Assembly: GCA_030062745.1 (NCBI GenBank)
Contig: CP099848.1
Coordinates: 19,827,081 to 19,891,080 of the forward strand
DNA from: Capitulum mitella
Lineage: Eukaryota > Arthropoda > Thecostraca > Pollicipedomorpha > Pollicipedidae
DNA length: 64,000 bases
Direction of reading: 5' to 3'
Of this stretch, positions 1-12,500 are shown in pieces. The translations under genes and the position numbers were made by a program. Positions within the stretch are counted from its first letter, which is position 1, and every line of letters begins with the position of its first letter. The notes under the pieces are model-generated. The model did no database searches, was not told the DNA's origin, and saw only the letters and a list, made by a program, of their open reading frames with translations.

Positions 1-445
1 TTTCGACAAAAAGGGGCAACGTTTTTTTTCTGTTTCAAGTCATTGGCACTGTCCTATTTCAGCAGAAGTGCAGAGCTGGGAAAGCCCGTACTGAAGTGAG
101 CTCCGTATATGCCTTGGGGGCGACCCACGTGCAGTTAAAATGCCCTCATTAGTGACGCAGAAGAGACCAGCCGTTGAGACAGGACGCCTCATAGCCGGCT
201 GCGCCCCCGTCTAACTAAACTCTAACGCCACCCGTCGCTGCCGGCATGCAGCCCTTGCGTCATTAGCAGTTCTGCCATCGACATTCGGTCGAGTAGCAAC
301 GGTCGGTGTTAGGCTGGGCGGGACTTCGAAAGGCCGCAGGCATCTACCCGTGCCGAGGTCTGCACGTGCCGCGTCTACTCGTGCCGAGGCCTACGCGTGC
401 CGCGTCTACTCGTGCAGGTCCGTGGTCGCCCGCAGGCAGTCTTAC
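1..445 (-). other. Intron; small 31-bp tandem repeat
   Basis: Intron downstream of the 446-501 exon; its far end is off the window. At 344-418 a 31-bp unit (CTAC[CT]CGTGCCGAGG...) is repeated 2.4 times. No exon of the zinc-binding region was found here. Confidence 0.6.
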
Positions 446-501
446 CAGCCGTTCCCGTGTTACATGGTCCAAAGTCATAGTCTTTTCTGCACATGTCAAG
501 C
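446..501 (-). CDS. Metalloproteinase exon: catalytic domain (aa 419-437)
   Basis: This 56-nt exon encodes LDMCRKDYDFGPCNTGTAG. The first base completes the Lys codon from the previous exon, and the last base (G) awaits the next exon. The acceptor is TTGTTTTCAG and the donor CTG/GTAAGA. It holds two cysteines expected to form a disulfide before the zinc site. The following exon, expected to carry HExxH, is left of position 1. Confidence 0.85.
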
Positions 502-3500
502 CTGAAAACAAGCCGCACACTCTGAGTCACGGTCCGGCTCCGCGGCTCGGGCCGCCGTCGGTCGCCGCCGCCAGGCCGCGGCAGCGCCGGAGCGCCCCGT
601 CCCAGTCAGAGCACGCAGACAGGAGGCATGCACAAGGAGGGCGCGAACACCGGCCGGCCGGGCGTCCGCTCTCGGCGGGCCGCGTCACGCCTGTCACAGG
701 GTCGGTCGCGGCGGTCGGTCTGCCGCTGTGGAGACGGACCGGGCGGCGTCAGGGGCCGGGGGCAGTCTGGGTCGCCGTCGGCGCTGTAAGGGGCGGCGGG
801 GCGCACGTACCGGCTGTTCCCTTGGTGCACTTGCCGCTGTTCCTCCGGCGACACAGGTCGTGCCTGTGGAAGAGCGTCGTCAGCATCGTGCTATGGGGAG
901 GGACGTGGCGCGATCGCAGGGGTAGCGTGCAAGTGAGGTCGAGGTGGATTCGCCCCTCAGCCAAGAAACAGTCCGAAAAGGCAAGCGAGACTTTGTCCAC
1001 TGGAGTGGGAACGTTGGAACTGGACCATCGTCGGAGCACAGGGGGACTCTTCAAGACGCCGACGGGACAACAGAGGAGTCGGCAGAATGTAAAGGAGGGA
1101 TCTCAAACCTGGGGGCAACTGGAAGCCAGACCATGGCACGGCAGCGGACCGAGACAACACTCTAAACGCAGGTCATTGGTGGTTAGCATGGGGTCGCCCA
1201 GTCAACGGACCGCGCACAGAGGGAACAGAGGAACCAGGCTCGGTCTGCAATTTCCATCGCACCTCATCACCACATGCAGGACAAAGCGCAAGGACATATT
1301 CCATCTGACGTTGCCCCTAGCTGGCTACCGTCACGCCCGGGAATGAAATCTAGTTTTCTTCCAGCTTTGAACAGCGGCCCACGATTTCCGCACCTCCTAG
1401 GTACCTGCGTGCGTCATTTCCTGGCCGGATCAGATCACCATAAGCCTGCTCTAGCCGGCCGCCCCCACAGATCCGGCGTCCCCTGCCCAGAGTCCTGAAG
1501 ATCCGGCGTTCCAACGGCCCGGCACATCAGCCGGCGACGCCCGGCCGCGCCGGCCCGCGGCGGGGATTAGTGCCGGAGGTGCGCACCTGACATCACCTCC
1601 CGGGAACGCCGGCGCCCGCCATCAGCCGGGAGCAGCGCAGACGCCGCTCCCCCGGGTCAGAGCGTCTGACGTCACGACACCGCGCCCGGCTGGTCCCCAC
1701 TGGCATACCGCGGCCATTTTCACTGGGGCGCCACCGTTAAACCCGCCGCCAGGAACCCTGACGATTCCCCTGGCAAGCCACGACGATAATGTCCACTGGG
1801 CCACGTCCAGATAAACACGCCGTAAGGTATCCTGACGGTCCCCTTGGCATACCCGACGAGCCGTTCCGATCCGGTGCCACCTGGCAGTCTCTCTGATGCA
1901 CCTTTGCCATGCCCACCAGGCGTATACACAGAGTTCTCGCTGGAGCACGGCTTTCCGTCTCTCGCTGCCTCCGACTGGTGCAGATTCGTGGGGCTGCCGA
2001 CTGTCGTTACGTCGCCGCGGCCACCGGGGAGAACCATATGTCGCTCAAGCCGTACCACAGGGAGGAAAACCCCGTACCGGTGTAGGATCGGTCTCACTAC
2101 ACGACGGACACCGTTCTCGGCGGCTTGTGGCAAGGTCAGCGACGAGCACGGTCGATAGGAGGTGTTGCATGTCATCACAGCCCGAGCCATGGTTGACTTA
2201 AGTGCACCCTAGCGCATTCATATCCCATGTCCGATGTTTGCCGTGGTGGGCGATGCAATGTCGAGTGCAAACACCCCGGTCGCGAGAGCACGTGAGCGGG
2301 AGATCGATGCACGGCTCCGAGCTGAGGACGGCTGAGCTGTTTGAGCTGTTTTCAGGGAGTGGCGTCGTCCGGACCGACTCGCCGGCCTGCTCGGGCGGCA
2401 GCCGGTAACCGGAGCCGTAAATAGCCGGGCGTTGAGGTCACGGACCGGGCGTGCAGGGCTCCGAGGCTCGCCGCCTCCGCCGCCGGCGAAGGTCCGGGGA
2501 CGTCCGCCAGGCAGGACGACCGTCTGGCCACCTTCAGAGACAGTGGGGAGCGCCCAGTGAATGCGGCCGACTACCAAACCGCTGTTGGTAACTTGCTGGC
2601 CGACGGTGGCCTCGAACGCCTTTTTTGGCTGGCCGCGAGTGGTCTCGGACACGTTTTCTCTGGTTGGCTGATGCCTTTCAATGCTGCGGTCGAGTCAGCG
2701 GCACGACGCGGGCTCCCGACTTGGAAGGAGCTCGAGGCTGAAGGTCCGGGTAAGTGACCAACGCAGCGACAGCTTCAGTGACCCCGGCCTTCCCTTCGAC
2801 TGTACTGGTGCTGGGCGGTCATGCGCAGCTCCGGACGGCGACCGCAACAGCCGCTCCCGACGTGACGGTCGTTGGACGCGGACGGACGTTGGATCCGATG
2901 CTTCCAGGATGGAATTCCCAGTTGTGGCCGGGAGGTGTATGCGGTTCAGCATTCAAAACGATGACGTGCGGTTCGATCACTTGTAGTTGGGGCCCCACAA
3001 AATGCTCCTATCTTACACCCAGTAGCTTTAGAATGACTATACCATGCCAAGAATAGCAAGCTTAGTCACCAAACATACGTCCAAACCATAATATGTTATG
3101 AGTGGCAGCAAATGAAGCAGAAACATGCTTGGTGGATCGAACAACATCCGAAACATACCAAACGACATCGCATGATAACGTTCTCGCACGCAGACGGACA
3201 GTCTCCTCGACGGAAGACGAACGCGTCACCACAAGCGCCAATGCCGCTGTGCCACCTGATCGGTTCAGCGCAAGTCTGCTTACTTCGTGATGGCCATGGC
3301 GATGTCGTAGGTGGGCAGCCGGCGCTCTTCGAACAGGTATTTGCCCATGGCGGTGAGGGCAGCCGCTGAGTCAATGGAGTCGCGAGTCACCTTGTTCTCC
3401 TCCAAGTACGGCGTGGCGTCGGCGCCCTGCCGGCCGGACCACGTTCAGGTCAGGCCAGATCGGGTCAGGTCAGATCAGGTCAGGTTGACGCTGCCTGGAA

Positions 3501-6500
3501 GCTCTCCCAGAAGAGCTCATCGCCGCCCGTACCGAGAACGGGGAGCGGCATTCCTGACAAAGAGAAGCTCATTACCAGTCTCTGGAAGATGGATGGGGAT
3601 CTGATGCTGCTCGCGCGAATTTCGGCTGAAATTTCAGCACCAGATCAATGCTGCTTCCGCTGAATCGTCGGTGTGGCTTCACCGAAGCACCTCGCTTGAT
3701 TTGCCGCGATCCGCGTCGGTCAGATCCAGACCTGACGCGGCCGGCCAGACTCCCGCCCGGGCCCGTCCCGGCCTGGCCGCCGGAGCGGGGCTCCCCCGCG
3801 CCCTGCCGCCCGGGAGCCAGAGAGCCCGGGAGCCCGGGACCCCGGGCCGTGCGGAGCGGGCTCCGGCAGCGGGCCGGCGAGCCCGGCGCGGCCTTGGCGG
3901 CCGATTACCGGGCCGTGGACGGGCCGCGGTTGGGGTGTGCCGCCGGATTAGGGCTGCCGCCGGCAGGCCGGACCGCTGACACACCGCTGACGTCACCCGG
4001 CCTGCCGGCTGTTGGCGCCCGGGCGCTAACGCGTCGGCCGCCGCCACAGCCACCGCATCGGTCGCAGCCGCCTCTGCTGCGTCGCTTGAATCAGCAGGTC
4101 GGCATATGGAGAAGTCTCGGTTCAGCAGATCGGGACGGGGAGACGTCTCGGTTCAGCAGCTGGGACGGGGACACGTCTCGATAGCGGGGAGACGCGACAG
4201 GAGCGCGGCCGGCTAACGGCCAACTCTCCGACGTGAAAGCAAATCGACCAGTTCTCATGGTTCGGCGAAGATCTTGATCCCTCGCTTGCGTCACTCGGCT
4301 CGAAACATAGCGGTGCGTTCGAGACTGCGAGGGCGAGTCGAGTCCTAAGAGCATCCGCACGATTTCGGTTCGAGTCTCGCGATGGGTTTAGGTTTATGGT
4401 GCGCTTTAAAGCTCTCGCCGCAGGTGGTGCTTGGTTGAATAACAGCACATTAGCCACCTGCGGTCGTGGAAGATTTGAGTGTCTATTATCCAGAAAATTA
4501 GGAAGCAATTGCGCCAGGCCGGCCTTACTGCTACGAAGAGAAGGAATTAGTTGCGGCTTAAAAGTCCTTTCCGTGAGCTATGCCGCATTGCAAAGCATAA
4601 CGAGAAAAATCCGTGAGAAAAAAACAGCTAAGTATCGTGGCTACACCAGCTGACGGTTTGTTGTTACGAAACGCATTGTTCTCCTTTCCGCAAGTTGCCT
4701 GCCATAAAGTACAGGTCAAAAGGTTTGTGACACATGCGGCTTTTGGTCACAAGCTGCAAAGATTAAGAAATGTGTAGGGGCAGAAACTGAGCAGCCGCCG
4801 AAAATTCCGCCGACAAGGAAAGATAGGCAGTGTGCAGTTATCCCACTCACCCTGGAGATGATCATTCCGGCGATGTTGACCTTGATTTCGGGATTGCGCA
4901 GCTGCTTGTACCGCAGGTCCACGCCGTTCATGAAACTCGTGAAGTACTTCTTGATCTTGTTGTTATCCTGGTCATGAAGCCTGCAACACACGTGGACGGG
5001 TCTCATGTGTGCGATTATACGATCAGGAGCGGGCCAGGGGGGAAGAAGAGATCAGACAGGTCCAGATCCGTCACTCCCGCCCCGTTGTTGTGTCACGCCG
5101 TGTCACGGGGGCCGCTGACCGATTATTTTGCACGCTGTGCACGCCGGCCTGCTAACGCCACAACGACTGACACGCAGGTGGGTGACATTTTCCTCGTGAC
5201 TGAAAGGAATTTCGTTTTTCAGAGAGAAACGTCAGTGGTTTGTAAGGTACGCATGGTGGACTGGTAGCCTACATACACCCTGTCTTTCTGTTCCCAAATC
5301 AAAGGAGTCAGTACAGCTGAGAACTGGGCCAAGCGCAGCATGGATTCGGGCAACAGTTTACACTGCAAGCAATCGCCATTACCAAGCTGGGGCTAATGAC
5401 CTTAGTTTGACTGAGACAACTTCCGCTGCTTTTTTATGCCAGCCATATCTGGCCAAATCAGAAAGCAATGATTACCATGATGCACATGATGTCAGAGACT
5501 GTAAAACCGAGCGCAACGAGAAAAGCGACGAGAGGCTGAGCCACGCCGTCGGAAACCCGTGACCGTACGGCACTCACAGGAAGCCGTCGTAGTCGATGAT
5601 GATGAGGACCTCAGGGTAGATGACGGAGGGCGCCGACCTCCTGCGTCGGGAGCGACGAGCGGCCGTCGGCAGCGCGTCCAGCTCCATCAGACCTGTCGAC
5701 GGCCACCGTCAGGTCACGGGTCATAGGCACACCACGGGTAGAACAGTCTAGCTAAACACACACACGCGCGCGCGTGCGCTGTCTCCAGTGACTGTCGCGG
5801 CTCGTCGCAGTTAGTCACCGGCCTGCGCCATCCAACAACAACCGATTTACTGAATGGTTTCGCAACCGTGAAAACTGGGTTATCGATTCCATCGCACTTG
5901 ACCGATGGGATTAGAAAAACTGGTCCTGAGTCTCGCCGCGACCAGTTGATGGCGGTGGACGGGAGTCGGTTTTTGGCGTGATGCATTAACCAACCACTAC
6001 CTGGTTGGGAGTGTTGGGTAACCCATTGCAATAATCAACAACTTCCACAGCTTAGTGAGTGGAGCAATCCGCGTTGATAAGGCTCCCCTGGTTATGTGAT
6101 CAGATGTCCGAGCGTAAATAGTGTAAAAGCGAATCACTGGCGTAACCAGCGATATATCGGCATGGTCTTTGTTTCAACAGCTGCCCGGCCGCCAGGCGCA
6201 CAACAGGACAGAGCACAGCGAAAGCTGTTTACCGTCCGCCGTGCAGTAAAAACGGCCGCGCCGTGATGTGGTCCGTTAACCCCCACCGCCGGCGCATGCT
6301 TCTGACTGGCAGCAGGGTGGGGTCACCACGGTTCGTTCTGGTATTGAGAGGGCACACCACGGTCTGGTCCGGTCTGGGAGGGTCACCACGGTCTGGTCCG
6401 GGGAGGGTCACCACGGTCCGGTCCGGGGAGGGTCACCACGGTCCAGTCCGGGGAGGGTCACCACGGATCTGGTCTGAATTTGGTCTGGGGAGGGTCGGCA

Positions 6501-9500
6501 CAGTCCGGTCCGGGGAGGGTCACCACGGTCCAGTCCTGTCTGGGAAGGGTCACCATGGTCCGGTACGGGGAGGGTCACCACGGTCCAGTCCTGTCTGGGA
6601 AGGGCCACCATGGTCCGGTACGGCAGGGTCACCACGGTCCGGTCCGGTCCGGGAGGGTCACCACGGTCCACGATCCGGGGAGGGTCACCATGGTCCGGTC
6701 CGGGGAGGGCCACTACGGTCTGATCCGGGGAGGGTCACCACGGTCCGGTCCGGTCCGGGGAGGGTCACTATGGTCCGGTCCGGGGAGGGCCACCACGGTC
6801 CAGTCCTGTCTGGGAAGGGTCACCATGGTCCGGTACGGGGAGGGTCACCACGGTCCAGTCCTGTCTGGGAAGGGCCACCATGGTCCGGTACGGCGAGGGT
6901 CACCACGGTCCGGTCCGGTCCGGGGAGGGTCACCACGGTCCACGATCCGGGGAGGGTCACCATGGTCCGGTCCGGGGAGGGCCACTACGGTCTGATCCGG
7001 GGAGGGTCACCACGGTCCGGTCCGGTCCGGGGAGGGTCACTATGGTCCGGTCCGGGGAGGGCCACCACGGTCCACGGTCCGGTCCGGGGAGGGTCACCAC
7101 GGTCCGGTCCGGGGAGGGCCACTACGGTTTGGTCCGGGGAGGGTCACCACGGTCCACGATCCGGGGAGGGTCACCATGGTCCAGTCCGGGGAGGGTCACC
7201 ACGGTCCAGTCCGGGGAGGGTCACCACGGTCCGGTCCGGGGAGGGCCACCACGGTCCACGGTCCGGTCCGGGGAAGGGCCGGCCGCCGGCGACCTCCGCC
7301 CGGGCCGGGCCGGAACCTGGTGAAGGCCGCGGCGGCGGCGCTGGGCCGGGCGTGGTGCTCGGCTCCGGTCCGACATCCTTGAGCCCGGCACGGCGCGCCG
7401 CCGCCGGCCACGCCGCGCAGGGGCTGACCAGCGGGAGGGGAGGACAGGCCGGTCTGTCCCAGTGCAGCTGACAGCGGGAGAGTGGACACGCTCCAAATCC
7501 TTTGTCGCGTTGCGGTGCGCAGGGCTCGAATTCGGGCTTGCTATCGTTTTGTTATAAAAGTTTGGCGTTGATGTCGGTAGGAGAATGGCCAATTTATTTG
7601 TCAAAAATTGCGGTTTTCTGCAATTCTGGAAAGCACAGACATGTCATCTCGTCGATTCTTATCACCGTAATGTGTTTTCTCGAGACTGAAGAGATATTAT
7701 CTTAATGTGTTTTCTCGAGACTGAAGAGACACAAGAAGTACCAACATGCCAATTTGGACGCGAAAAAGTTACGTAACAGGATAAACTATCTTCTCACGAA
7801 CCATAGGATGATGAAAGTATTCCGTAGCTAGCAATAAATATCTGAAGTGAATGCAAGCCAAAACATGGCTAAATGCAGCCGGGCACCATTCGATATTGGC
7901 TGATGCCCTAGGGGTCCTAAATGCTAAGGCTTTGTTTGAGAAGCGCTGAACTGCAACAAGTTCTCACCACTGCGCTCGTGACTGTTCAGAACGGTGACCA
8001 CAAGTACCAAGTTTCACACGAAGCCGGGTTCCGGCAACGTCACCAAGGCGAAACCATGAGCCCACCGGTCCGACCACACCCTGGACCCGGACTCTGGAGC
8101 CAGCTGGCCTAACGGTGGCGGCCGCAGCAGCCGGGCCGAAATCTGCTGCCGCCGCTGACGTCACACGCCCGATGACGTCACTGCCGCCGCGGCCGCCGCC
8201 GGCTGCGAACGGCTCAGGTGTATCGCGTCGGCGATCTGTCTGTCGTGCACGGTGGCAGCGCGCGGCGGCGGCCATTTTCCGCGGGTTACGGAGTCGTGCT
8301 GTTGCTTTTCCCGCGCAGAAGGAAAACACGCACTGTCGCTGTGGGAAAGGGGCGGCCGAGACGCGGCCGCCGGCGGCGACGGCGGGCGATGCGACCCGCT
8401 GGGACGCTCCGCCAGCCCGGTCGCTGGGGAGGGTTACCGAGACCGCATCAACGCTCCGGCCGGCCGCCAGAAGGCTAGCGATGAGCCTGGTCGTCAGCGC
8501 TAAGCGCGGCGCTCTGGTTCTAAGCCGTTCTCATTCTTTTGTCGGCAAGTCGACCTCCGTCGGCCCAGCCAGGGGCACGTGGTAAGATAATCACGATGGA
8601 TGCCATGATGATGGAGGACGCGAGCTGATGGATGGATTAATTGGGCCGCTCCGCGACGAATAGATAATGACGCCTGCCTGTTGTTCTCTGCGATAATGTA
8701 TGCGCATGCGGACCCCGTATGACTGGCGCCCCTCGCCGCGGGCAACCGATTAACAATCGGAATCTTTTATGACCGCATGTCAGACTGAGTTCACAACAGC
8801 CAATCGGCCTGAACGCTGCTCAGGCCGACGGAATTCATAAACGATGCTCATACCAGGTTGGAGAAAATCAGCCAAGTGTCAAACGCAGCTTAAGTCCTTA
8901 TACCTGCGATCGCATGTCACTGGCTCCACTACCGGCAGTTCCAAAATGCGTTAGTTTCGAACGGAAAGCGTTTGTATGTTGTGCGCGTTGGCGTACCGTA
9001 ATCACTCTTCACGACGGGGGCTGACCGCTTGTAGATGAAGTGCAGGCCCTGGGCGTGACGCTTGTGCACGCGGCGTCTCACCCGCCGGCTGCTGTTGTGA
9101 AACTCGTGCAGAGGAAAGCCATCCTCCACGATGCCCTGGAAGATGTCACGAGGGGCTTTAGTGAAAACCGAGCCCCGTTCGCTTCTGGGGAGGAACCTCG
9201 TCATGGAGCGCTCCGGGTGAGGGTCAAACCGCGCCTCGACTCGGCCCATGTGGGCCACGATGGACTCAACGCCAATGTTTGGTTGCTTTGATCGGCTTAA
9301 GATTCGGCAATCCACTGGCGAACAGCGCTCAGCTGCTGCTCGGCCCACGTGTACAGGAGTGTGTTGCAACCGGGAGAGTGATATCCGATTCTACTGAGGA
9401 GCATATGCGATATTCATCACGTCGCAGGGCTTTTGGGACTACAACGAGCTAGTCGGCGAGCGCTGAGCCTTCTGGAGGCTCTCCTCCGCCAGACGTGTTC

Positions 9501-12500
9501 ACGTCGTCCTGAAGGTTTTCCTCATCCACAGGTGCTCACCCGGTCCTGGGCGCTCGTCTCGCCCAGGGCTGCTCACCTCGTCCTGGAGACTTTCCTTGCC
9601 CAGGAGTACCCACCTCGTCCTGGAGGTTCTCCTCTTCGTCCAGGAAGAACTCGTCGTCGGGCGGCAGCTCGTTGGGCTGCGCCTCGGCCTCCGGGTCCAG
9701 CTGGCTGCGGGCCGAGGAGGGCAGCGGCCGGATCACCAGCGTGGTGCCGATCGTGCCGTCCTGTCGAGAGAGGCCGCGCCTGTTCACCGCCTGTTTCATC
9801 ATCGGCAGAGGACGCGCCGCGGGGACATGAGCGAACAACGGCGGCGGCGGGGCATCAGCAGCGAGCTGTCAGCGCTGAGGCCGGCGTCACCGGCGACAAG
9901 CCGAACCCATCACCGCTATCAGATCGGAGGCGGCTGCACGTCATCCCGGCGTCGGCAGCTATCTCGCGACAGCATCGGCATCGGCGGCGGCGCGCCCGCC
10001 ATCGCCGCCGGTCGTGTTGGCAACAGCGCGACCTGCAGCCGGCCACGGCTGTCGGCCCGACGGTCGCCCGGCTGCTGCCGCCCGCCGCGTCCGGCTCCGT
10101 CGACCCTGAGTCATCGACCCGGGTCAGGGCCGACCTGGTCCGGCCAGACGGCCGTGACGTCACCCGGCGGGCGTCGCGGGGCCGGCCTCGTCCGCGGCCC
10201 CGCAGAGTGACGGGTGTGGGCGCGGCGGGCGGCACGATGGGAAAAGGAAACGATAAGCTGCATGCTATCGGGGCAACAGCGAGGGGAGCCACTCGACCAT
10301 CTGTCCCGTTAGCTCCGCCATACGACTGCATGCTTCGACCGCCAGCGCAGGAGGAAAACAAGATGAAGCCATGGAGAAATCACGCAGCCCTTTCCCTCGG
10401 GTGTCCAAGCGCGGACGTGGCGCTCCCAGTTCAGCATTCTCTCTATCGTCTCGGTGCTACCTTGGTGAGCTCTGGATTCGCCGCCAGCCCGGAGCACGGC
10501 TGTCGTAGTGGCTCTGCCTCCGGGTGCTGCGGCCGACCTAGCTGTTGCTCTTGACGCGAACATCGTCACCCGCCAGCCGAGAACACTGCAGTCCATCTGC
10601 AGAAACCCCCGGTCCCGAACGCATGCCCCTGTGTCGGCCGTCGCCAGGACCGACACCCACTGCTGTTCCCCGTGATCGGCTGACACCGCGGCAGTGTTCG
10701 CCGCCTGCCGGGACGGATGGGTGCTGTTTCGGTCCCCTCACGGCACGTGACGGCCATAGTACGGCCCTATTTGGGGCCGGCGGTCTCGGCGGCGACGCGA
10801 TGAGCAGCGCGATAGGCATCGGAGAGGCGAGCAGACCTCTCGTCGCAGAGGACGGCTCAACAACGCGATCGTGTTGCCGCCGCCTGCTTGGCGTGAGTCA
10901 GAATGGCAATGGTGTTGACGGGTCCGTTCGTCAGGACAATGCGAGGGGAGTCCGAGCGGGACTGCCGATCAAGCGCGCGTTGTTGTTGCATTGTGCAGTC
11001 CGGGCGCGTGACGCTTCAGCGCGACCTCGTCACAGCTTGTCGCGCCGGGATATGGATGGCGCCTCGCCGGTGGATGCTCGAGGGAGGTTGGAATTTTGAA
11101 GTCGAGACCCACTGATACCGATGCCTACGTCCAAACCGGTTACACTGCACACGACCGGTGACGCGGCGCCCGCCCAGTCGTTTAACGTAACGTATCTGAC
11201 CAGGCGCGAACCGTGGGGGCTTACCGGTCATCCCCAGCCGTCACCCGACCAGCGCCGACCGCGGCTGGTCGTCCCGTGCGGCTCGGTCCGCCGACCGCTG
11301 CCGACCGCACCACACAGTGTGGCCGCAGCGGTCACCGGTGACCGCGACCCACGCCGCAGTCTGAGTCCGCCGTGCAGTCCCGCCGCGACCTGCGGTCACG
11401 GTACGGCGGCGGGCCGCGCCAGGCCGTCTGCCGGCGCCGGCGGGTCATCTGCCGGCCGTCGGCCGATTAGACCGCGGCAGGGTCCGGGATGAGAGCGGCC
11501 TCGCCGCGCCGCTTTACCGCACCGCAAACTGCCGCCGCACTGACTCACCGCACCCCTGCCGACTGGCGCGACTCCGTGAGTCAACAGGCCGCGCCGCTCC
11601 CGACGGCCTTCTCTCGTGCGGCGAGTGCTCATCTCCGGCACTGTTCGGCAGTAACGGCCCCGAATTGCCGCGTGTCGCCATCATCCCGGGCGGTTTCCTA
11701 ACCACGCCGGCTCTCACGGTTTCGGCTGGCCGGTTACCGCTCACGGCCGCGCCGCAGCGGCGAATGTAAATGGGAAATGAAACCGGCGACGTCGTACGCG
11801 GCGAAGACCGTGAATCTCAGCGGCGTTACCACCCGGAAAACTGGGAAATGGAACGCTTGTCGCTCTGCTTATGCTCCTTTAAACCGGATTGAGCTACACA
11901 AAGACAATGCTACCATAGACAGGTTTCCTTTCAGAGCATACCTTTGTGGGTTGGAAAAAATGCAAAAAGAATTTCGTTGGGCTTGGATTGCGAGGAAACA
12001 TGCCATGAGGTAACGTAAACGATGCCAGCACCTGTAATGTTTACGGAGCCGGTTACACCCACATCTAGAGCAAATCCTCAGTTAGGCATCCTACGCGAAT
12101 TTCATGTTCGCTGGAAGGTCTACTCCAGGTGCGCTGACTTTTTGTCATGCAAATAAATCCGAGGCTAAATTCGAAGATGACTACAGTTGCTCCTATTGAA
12201 GGACCGTGGAATGACTGTTTCATGGGGAGGATTTTCCGCAGACGGCGCGGTAAACTGTGCAACATGGCGGCAGACGGAGCGGCAGACTGTGCGACAGAGC
12301 GGCAGATGGTGCGTCACACTGTGCGACAGGGCAGCAGACGGCGCGGCAGACTGCGCGACAGGGCGGCAGACGGTGCGTCAGACTGTGTGACAGGGCGGAA
12401 GACGGCGCGGCAGACTGCGCGACAGGGCGGCAAACGGCGCGGCAGACTGCGCGACAGCGCGGCAGACGGCGCGGCAGACTGCGCGACAGGGCGGCAGACG

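Noticed and set aside
344..418. CRISPR-like array
   Set aside because: Head-to-tail 31-bp units without spacers in a eukaryotic intron; a plain tandem repeat.
306..1346. 346-codon plus-strand open frame
   Set aside because: It overlaps the real minus-strand exon at 446-501, lies in GC-rich DNA where stops are rare, and has a low-complexity Arg/Pro/Gly composition with no motif.
4330..4390. B-box-like GGTTCGAGTCTCGCG suggesting a tRNA
   Set aside because: No A box at the right distance and no cloverleaf could be formed.
6263..7471. 402-codon plus-strand open frame and its minus-strand counterparts
   Set aside because: They are direct translations of the 27-bp minisatellite; the GEGHHGPV-type repeats appear in several frames at once.
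9433..10554. 373-codon plus-strand open frame
   Set aside because: Antisense to a supported metalloproteinase exon and otherwise inside a CpG-rich island; no recognisable domain.
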